DNA of 9,860 nt from Prevotella sp. UBA3837. GTDB taxonomy: Bacteria > Bacteroidota > Bacteroidia > Bacteroidales > Bacteroidaceae. The notes below the pieces were generated by a model. That model ran no database searches. It saw only the letters and a program-made list of their open reading frames with translations, and was not told the origin of the DNA. Positions within the stretch are counted from its first letter, which is position 1; every line of letters begins with the position of its first letter. Shown in pieces: positions 6,472 to 9,860 of the stretch. Location of the stretch: NCBI GenBank assembly GCA_002392835.1, contig DGHX01000117.1:2741-12600 (forward strand), given 5' to 3'. The translations under genes and the position numbers were made by a program.

Positions 6472-6710
6472 AAAAAAAAGGAACCGCGCCAGCGATGTGA
6501 TGAAAACTCCTTGTTGACAGGTTGTGGGAGCTCTCCGCCTTTGTAATCCGTCGGCATCTTGTCAGTAAGTTACAACGCTCAGTTACGACGCTTGGTTAAC
6601 GGCCCGCCATTGGCCGGAGACGACATCCCGGTTTTCACATGTTATTTGATGAGTATCCCGATCTGTCTGACACGGTTCCGAAGTCTTGTATTTCTGCCTG
6701 TCTCGGTTTG
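6472..6710 (-). ncRNA. structured ncRNA with 6S RNA (SsrS)-like architecture
   Basis: On the minus strand, 6679-6667 pairs with 6492-6480 over 13 consecutive base pairs (two G.U). The helix continues past bulges (6665 with 6493; 6663-6661 with 6494-6496) and, after a small internal loop, as 6658-6651 with 6502-6509 (7 of 8). A large bubble follows (6650-6621 opposite 6531-6510), then an upper helix 6620-6612 with 6539-6532 (8 bp, one bulge). Eight U residues (6479-6472) come straight after the closing stem. A -7 box at 6717-6724 would start the RNA near 6710. Rod shape, central bubble and roughly 200-nt core are the 6S RNA pattern, in which the bubble mimics an open promoter and binds RNA polymerase. 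Alternatives are the Bacteroidales-1 class or a ribE leader that controls by termination. The 5' end is approximate. Confidence 0.6.
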
Positions 6711-6716
6711 CGGGTT

Positions 6717-6724
6717 CAAAAGTA
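6717..6724 (-). promoter_or_regulatory. minus-strand -7 box (TACTTTTG) upstream of the structured RNA
   Basis: Read on the minus strand this is TACTTTTG, an exact match to the Bacteroidetes TAnnTTTG consensus. It lies 38 bases before the first base of the closing stem of the structured RNA. No clear TTTG is visible at the -33 position. Transcription from here would run through the RNA toward ribE. Confidence 0.55.
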
Positions 6725-6753
6725 CTAATAATTTTTGGATTGTGCGTACTTTT
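6718..6753. promoter_or_regulatory. inverted repeat between divergent promoters, possible operator
   Basis: AAAAGTAC (6718-6725) is repeated in inverted orientation as GTACTTTT (6746-6753) with 20 bases between. It overlaps the minus-strand -7 box and lies 63 bases upstream of the TetR-type gene. TetR proteins often bind palindromes near their own promoter. The arms also simply look like two divergent -7 boxes (TACTTTTG and TACTTTTA), so an operator role is only a possibility. Confidence 0.3.
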
Positions 6754-6788
6754 AAGGAATTTTAATGTCGTAAATTAAAAAATATTCG

Positions 6789-6796
6789 TACCTTTG
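6789..6796 (+). promoter_or_regulatory. Bacteroidetes-type -7 box (TACCTTTG) for the tetR-SGNH-MBOAT block
   Basis: TACCTTTG followed by CAC is a classic Bacteroidetes -7 element in very AT-rich DNA (6725-6788). The start codon at 6816 lies 20 bases downstream, so the leader would be only about 13 nt. AAGAAGG abuts the ATG and is too close to be a normal Shine-Dalgarno site. A -33 box is not clear. Confidence 0.7.
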
Positions 6797-6815
6797 CACT
6801 CAATTTTCAAGAAGG

Positions 6816-7433
6816 ATGGCACCAAGCAAGAACATCACAGCCTATAAGCAGCAGCTGCACGAGCGCATAGTCGACACGGCCATGCACGCCTTTGCCATGC
6901 ACGGCATCAAGGCAGTGAGGATGGACGACATAGCTCAAAAGCTGGGCATATCGAAGCGCACGCTATACGAGCTGTACCGGGCGAAGGAAGACCTGCTCTA
7001 TGAGGTCATGGACAGGCACCGCGCACGCCAGGCTGCGGAGATGGTGAAGGCCGCTGCCCGCTGCAAGAACGTGATGGAGATACTGCTGCAGGTGTACCGT
7101 ATGAAGTTGGAGGAGTTCAAGGTGGTATCGCCGCTGTTCTACGACGAGATAACGCGCTACCCGAGGGTCATGGAGCTACTGACACGCAACCGCCAGCAGA
7201 ACCACGACGAGATGCTGCAGTTTCTGCGACGTGGCGTGAGCGAAGGGTGCTTCAGAAAGGATGTTGACTATGAACTAATCATCGAACTGTTCGAGGCCAT
7301 CGGCCGCCAGATCATGGACCAACAGCTATACCACAAATACAGCATGGAACAAATTTTCAAGGGCATGGTGTTTACCTCGCTCAGGGGCATCTGCACCACA
7401 AGGGGTGCCAGAATGCTCGACGAACTGCTATGA
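6816..7433 (+). CDS. TetR/AcrR-family transcriptional regulator
   Basis: A 205-residue predicted DNA-binding protein. The N-terminal TetR domain (about 14-60) holds the helix-turn-helix MDDIAQKLGISKRTLYELY (36-54), followed by the usual acidic/basic segment AKEDLLYEVM. The C-terminal part is all-helical, as expected for the ligand-binding and dimerisation domain; its ligand cannot be predicted. Its stop overlaps the start of the SGNH gene by ATGA, so regulator and envelope enzyme are made from one message, and self-regulation of the block is likely. An imperfect operator candidate lies at 6718-6753. Length is normal for the family. Confidence 0.88.
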   Translation: MAPSKNITAYKQQLHERIVDTAMHAFAMHGIKAVRMDDIAQKLGISKRTLYELYRAKEDLLYEVMDRHRARQAAEMVKAAARCKNVMEILLQVYRMKLEEFKVVSPLFYDEITRYPRVMELLTRNRQQNHDEMLQFLRRGVSEGCFRKDVDYELIIELFEAIGRQIMDQQLYHKYSMEQIFKGMVFTSLRGICTTRGARMLDELL

Positions 7434-9004
7434 ACCAAATTGCACGTACCTTTATTCTTGTGGGCCTCGTCATCATCATCCTGCTGGCCCTGCACTTTCT
7501 GCCCCGCATCAACGTGGGGCAGACCGAGCTGCGCCGCGTGAGCATACTCAGCGACGTACTGCCCGACCTCTACGACCAGGAAGACGTCTTGGATCCTATA
7601 CCAGAAGTGCCAGACGCTCCGGCACCGGCCTACCCTTCAGTCCCCGAGGCTCCAGCCCCCCCTTCGGCCCCCGAGGGGGCTACTATAGACCCAGCCCACG
7701 AGCAGACGCCCACACTGGCACAGGCTGACCCAACGCTCATCACCGCTCCAACAACCTCTTCTGCACAGCACCCATCGTCACCCGACTCCGCCTCCAAAGC
7801 TATAGTAGCCCCCTCGGGGGCCGAAGGGGGGGCTGGAGCCTCGGGGGCCGGAGCTGCTGGCACCATCCTCGACTACTCTCAGGGCCAGGCAGGGGGCATG
7901 TACCACTTCTACCAGGCACTGTCGAAGAGCCGTGCGCTGGGGCGGCCCGTCCGCGTGGCCTACTACGGCGACTCGTTCATAGAGGGCGACATCTTCACGG
8001 CCGACCTGCGCGAGCTGCTGCAGGACCAGTTCGGCGGCAACGGCGTCGGCTGGGTGGACTGCGCCAGCCAGGTGCACGGCTTCCGCACCACCGTGAGCCA
8101 CAACTTCAGCGGCATCAACGAGTATGAGGTGGTGAAGCGCCCCTTCTCGGCACAGAACCAAGGCATAGCCCAACGCTATTTCACCGCCTCCGAGGGCGCA
8201 CGCATCAACTACCGCGGAGCCAAGGTGCGGCGCCACCTGCAGCAGTGGGACCGTGCCATCTTCTACCTGCGCAGCGACGGCGGCCTGCGGCTACGCACCA
8301 CCCTGAACGGCGACACCACCGTGGTAGACACCGTCAGCGGCGCACCACGTCTGCAGGCCATTGAGCGCCATGCCGGATATGCGCCCGGCGACTCGCTAAA
8401 GCGGCGACGCAGCATGAACAGCGTCAGCTACACAGTGCAGGGCATAGGCAGCGGAACGCTGCTCTACGGCGTGGCACTGGAGGGCGTGAGCGGCGTGAGC
8501 GTCGACAACTTCAGCATGCGCGGCTCGGCAGGCAACTCCATAGCAAACATCCCACTGGCCACCATGCAGCAGTTTGCAGCCTTGCGCCCCTACGACCTCA
8601 TCGTGGTCCACTTCGGGCTGAACGTGGCCAACAGCAAGCAGACCAACTACTCGGGCTACACCAAGAACATGGGGCAGGCCATCGCCCACCTGCGGCAGGC
8701 CTACCCCCAGGCCAGCATCCTCGTGGTGGGCATGCCCGACCGCGACCAGCGCGGCTCATCAGGTCTCCACACCATGAGGGGCGTAGAGCAGCTCGTGGCC
8801 TACCAGCAGATCATGGCCAGCGACCAGCGCGTCAGCTTCTTCAATCTCTTCCAGGCCATGGGAGGGCGTGACAGCATGAAGGGGTTGGTGGAGCGCGGCA
8901 TGGCCAACAAGGATTACACCCACATCAACTTCAAGGGCGGACGCCACCTGGCACGCTTCCTCTACGACGCCCTCATGGCCGGGTACCACAGCTACGGATT
9001 CTGA
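7430..9004 (+). CDS. membrane-anchored SGNH/GDSL hydrolase-like protein, putative envelope O-acetylation partner
   Basis: A 524-residue protein with an uncleaved N-terminal anchor (about 7-25), a Pro/Ala/Ser-rich linker (about 55-146) and a periplasmic SGNH domain (about 170-520). Visible SGNH blocks: YYGDSFIEGD with nucleophile Ser182, a Gly block near FSMRGSAGN (361-369), HFGLN with Asn398, and DYTHIN with Asp495 and His498 as the catalytic pair. The MBOAT protein encoded 25 bases downstream makes a transfer role likely: in AlgI/AlgJ and PatA/PatB systems the membrane protein exports acetyl groups and the SGNH protein places them on a polysaccharide. Target glycan is unknown. The start at 7430 overlaps tetR (ATGA). 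Residues 71-87 and 124-139 are encoded by a perfect 47-bp inverted repeat. Plain esterase activity is the alternative. Confidence 0.82.
   Translation: MNQIARTFILVGLVIIILLALHFLPRINVGQTELRRVSILSDVLPDLYDQEDVLDPIPEVPDAPAPAYPSVPEAPAPPSAPEGATIDPAHEQTPTLAQADPTLITAPTTSSAQHPSSPDSASKAIVAPSGAEGGAGASGAGAAGTILDYSQGQAGGMYHFYQALSKSRALGRPVRVAYYGDSFIEGDIFTADLRELLQDQFGGNGVGWVDCASQVHGFRTTVSHNFSGINEYEVVKRPFSAQNQGIAQRYFTASEGARINYRGAKVRRHLQQWDRAIFYLRSDGGLRLRTTLNGDTTVVDTVSGAPRLQAIERHAGYAPGDSLKRRRSMNSVSYTVQGIGSGTLLYGVALEGVSGVSVDNFSMRGSAGNSIANIPLATMQQFAALRPYDLIVVHFGLNVANSKQTNYSGYTKNMGQAIAHLRQAYPQASILVVGMPDRDQRGSSGLHTMRGVEQLVAYQQIMASDQRVSFFNLFQAMGGRDSMKGLVERGMANKDYTHINFKGGRHLARFLYDALMAGYHSYGF
7642..7688 (+). repeat. 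left arm of perfect 47-bp inverted repeat inside the SGNH gene
   Basis: GC-rich arm identical in reverse complement to 7800-7846, with no mismatch over 47 bases. It contains its own short palindrome (GCCCCC-GA-GGGGGC, 7667-7680) and ends in CTACTATAG. It encodes PEAPAPPSAPEGATI in the linker. The base content differs sharply from the flanking linker codons, which suggests an inserted dispersed element. Confidence 0.9.
7800..7846 (-). repeat. right arm of perfect 47-bp inverted repeat inside the SGNH gene
   Basis: Exact reverse complement of 7642-7688, starting CTATAGTAG and carrying G-runs of 5, 7 and 4-5. It encodes AIVAPSGAEGGAGASG in the linker. The two arms enclose 111 bases (7689-7799), exactly 37 codons. 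The frame phase is the same in both orientations. Confidence 0.9.
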
Positions 9005-9029
9005 TAAAAGCCCCCTAAGCATTAAGAAC

Positions 9030-9860
9030 ATGTTTGACAACATACTGCACCAACTGACTTATAACCCCGAGGAGCCCCTCATCTTCTCCTCGGGCCTCTT
9101 CCTGTTCCTCTTCCTCGGCTTCTCGTTCTGCTACATGCTCATGCAGCGCACGCAGACCCTGCGCCTGCTCTTCGTCACCGCATTCAGCTACTACTTCTAC
9201 TATAAGTCGAGCGGCTTCTACTTCTTCCTGCTCGCCGTGGTCACCCTCAGCGACTTCCTCATAGCCCGCAAGATAGCAAACCTGAAGGCAGCCCCTGAAG
9301 GCGACAGCCAAATAGTAAATAGTAAATCCGTAAATCGTAAATCCCAGTGGCTTGTCGCCCTGTCGCTCCTCATCGACCTGGGCCTGCTGGGCTACTTCAA
9401 GTACACTAACTTCTTCGCCGGCATGTGGGCGCAGATGGTGGGAGCCAACTTCCAGCCGTGGGACATCTTCCTGCCCGTGGGCATCTCCTTCTTCACCTTC
9501 CAGTCCATGTCCTACGTCATCGACGTCTACCGCGGCGACCTGAAGCCGCTGCCCCGCCTGCTCGACTACGCCTTCTACGTCAGCTTCTTCCCCCAGCTGG
9601 TGGCAGGCCCCATCGTGCGAGCCCGCGACTTTGCCCCGCAGATACGCAAGCCGCTGCGCGTGACCAACGAGATGTTCGCCCGCGGCGTGTTCTTCATCAT
9701 AATAGGCCTGTTCAAGAAGGCCGTCATCAGCGACTACATCTCGCTGAACTTCGTGGACCGCATCTTCGAGAACCCCTCCCTCTACAGCGGCGTTGAGAAC
9801 CTGCTGGGGGCCTACGGCTACGCCATGCAGATATACTGCGACTTCTCCGGCTACAGCGAC
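9030..9860 (+). CDS. MBOAT-family membrane O-acyltransferase (AlgI/DltB/PatA-like), 3' end outside the window
   Basis: The first 277 residues of a polytopic membrane protein; the frame is still open at the window end. Hydrophobic spans appear at about 20-38, 43-58, 62-78, 107-128, 144-163 and 215-235. Signature segments: LPVGISFFTFQSMSYVIDVYRG region (148-169), FFPQLVAGPIVRARDF (186-201), GLFKKAVISDY (226-236) and YAMQIYCDFSGYSD (264-277). The catalytic His of AlgI-like proteins lies further on and cannot be checked. Members pass an acyl group, usually acetyl, across the inner membrane to a periplasmic partner; here that is probably the SGNH protein encoded just upstream. The loop QIVNSKSVNRKSQ (94-106) is coded by a heptamer repeat. 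The start at 9030 follows the SGNH stop by 25 bases. Which glycan is modified is unknown. Confidence 0.88.
   Translation, partial: MFDNILHQLTYNPEEPLIFSSGLFLFLFLGFSFCYMLMQRTQTLRLLFVTAFSYYFYYKSSGFYFFLLAVVTLSDFLIARKIANLKAAPEGDSQIVNSKSVNRKSQWLVALSLLIDLGLLGYFKYTNFFAGMWAQMVGANFQPWDIFLPVGISFFTFQSMSYVIDVYRGDLKPLPRLLDYAFYVSFFPQLVAGPIVRARDFAPQIRKPLRVTNEMFARGVFFIIIGLFKKAVISDYISLNFVDRIFENPSLYSGVENLLGAYGYAMQIYCDFSGYSD
9307..9342. repeat. degenerate heptamer tandem repeat inside the MBOAT coding region
   Basis: AGTAAAT twice (9314-9327), one extra C, then CGTAAAT twice (9329-9342), preceded by a weaker unit GCCAAAT (9307-9313). It codes for a polar loop between membrane spans three and four. Because seven is not a multiple of three, gain or loss of one unit shifts the frame, and both other frames meet TAG or TAA stops within the tract itself. 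Confidence 0.75.

Noticed and set aside
6480..6495. Ordinary local terminator hairpin just before the U8 tract
   Set aside because: No local stem is present; the U-run follows the long-range 13-bp closing stem, which is why a 6S-like rod is preferred.
6445..6715. FMN riboswitch upstream of ribE
   Set aside because: GCCGACGG on the minus strand (6555-6548) resembles one FMN-riboswitch core segment, but the other conserved segments, such as the AGGGGC-like start and the GATGAGAGAAGG-like end, are absent.
6559..6765. Open frame of 68 codons on the plus strand in the gap upstream of tetR
   Set aside because: It lies antisense to the structured RNA, has no promoter or ribosome site, covers the minus-strand -7 box, and the peptide shows no recognisable domain. 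The structured RNA explains the region better.
7630..7866. Minus-strand open frame of 78 codons inside the SGNH gene
   Set aside because: It mirrors the plus-strand peptide because of the inverted repeat, with no sign of its own promoter. It is useful only as evidence that inversion keeps the frame open.

Overview
The window looks like chromosomal DNA of a GC-rich Bacteroidales bacterium, most likely a Prevotella relative. The reasons are Bacteroidetes-type -7 boxes (TAnnTTTG) in front of gene blocks, the absence of well-spaced Shine-Dalgarno sites, a DUF4369 lipoprotein, and the protein families present. No transposase, integrase, phage gene, tRNA, rRNA or CRISPR array is visible. Genus-level placement is inference.

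Layout. Positions 1-784 hold a DivIC/FtsB-like division protein overlapping a small four-helix membrane protein. A promoter at 844-851 appears to drive a tightly packed plus-strand block to about 5681: DUF4369 lipoprotein, dihydroorotase (pyrC), a free-standing methionine-synthase activation domain coupled to pyrC by an ATGA overlap, a membrane-anchored metallophosphoesterase, and a PlsC-type acyltransferase. Two long hairpins (5701-5751 and 5778-5825) separate this block from the convergent riboflavin synthase gene (minus strand, 5845-6444).

The 371-base gap 6445-6815 is not empty. On the minus strand it carries a -7 box (6717-6724), then about 200 nt that fold into a rod with a 13-bp closing stem, a large central bubble and an upper helix, ending in eight U residues. 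This is the architecture of 6S RNA. On the plus strand a second -7 box (6789-6796) starts a TetR-type regulator, translationally coupled by ATGA to an inner-membrane-anchored SGNH hydrolase/acetylesterase-like protein. A membrane-bound O-acyltransferase (MBOAT) follows and runs off the window end. The last two resemble AlgI/AlgJ or PatA/PatB partners in O-acetylation of an envelope polysaccharide.

The most unusual structure is repetitive. First, the Pro/Ala linker of the SGNH protein contains a perfect 47-bp inverted repeat around a 111-bp core. Inverting the core would keep the reading frame open, giving two possible linkers. Second, degenerate tandem repeats with a period of exactly seven bases sit at several gene junctions, often abutting the start codon, and one tract lies inside the MBOAT coding region, where a change of one unit would frameshift the gene. 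The free-standing MetH activation domain, with Asn at a position where E. coli MetH has an AdoMet-contacting Asp, is the main oddity among the metabolic genes.
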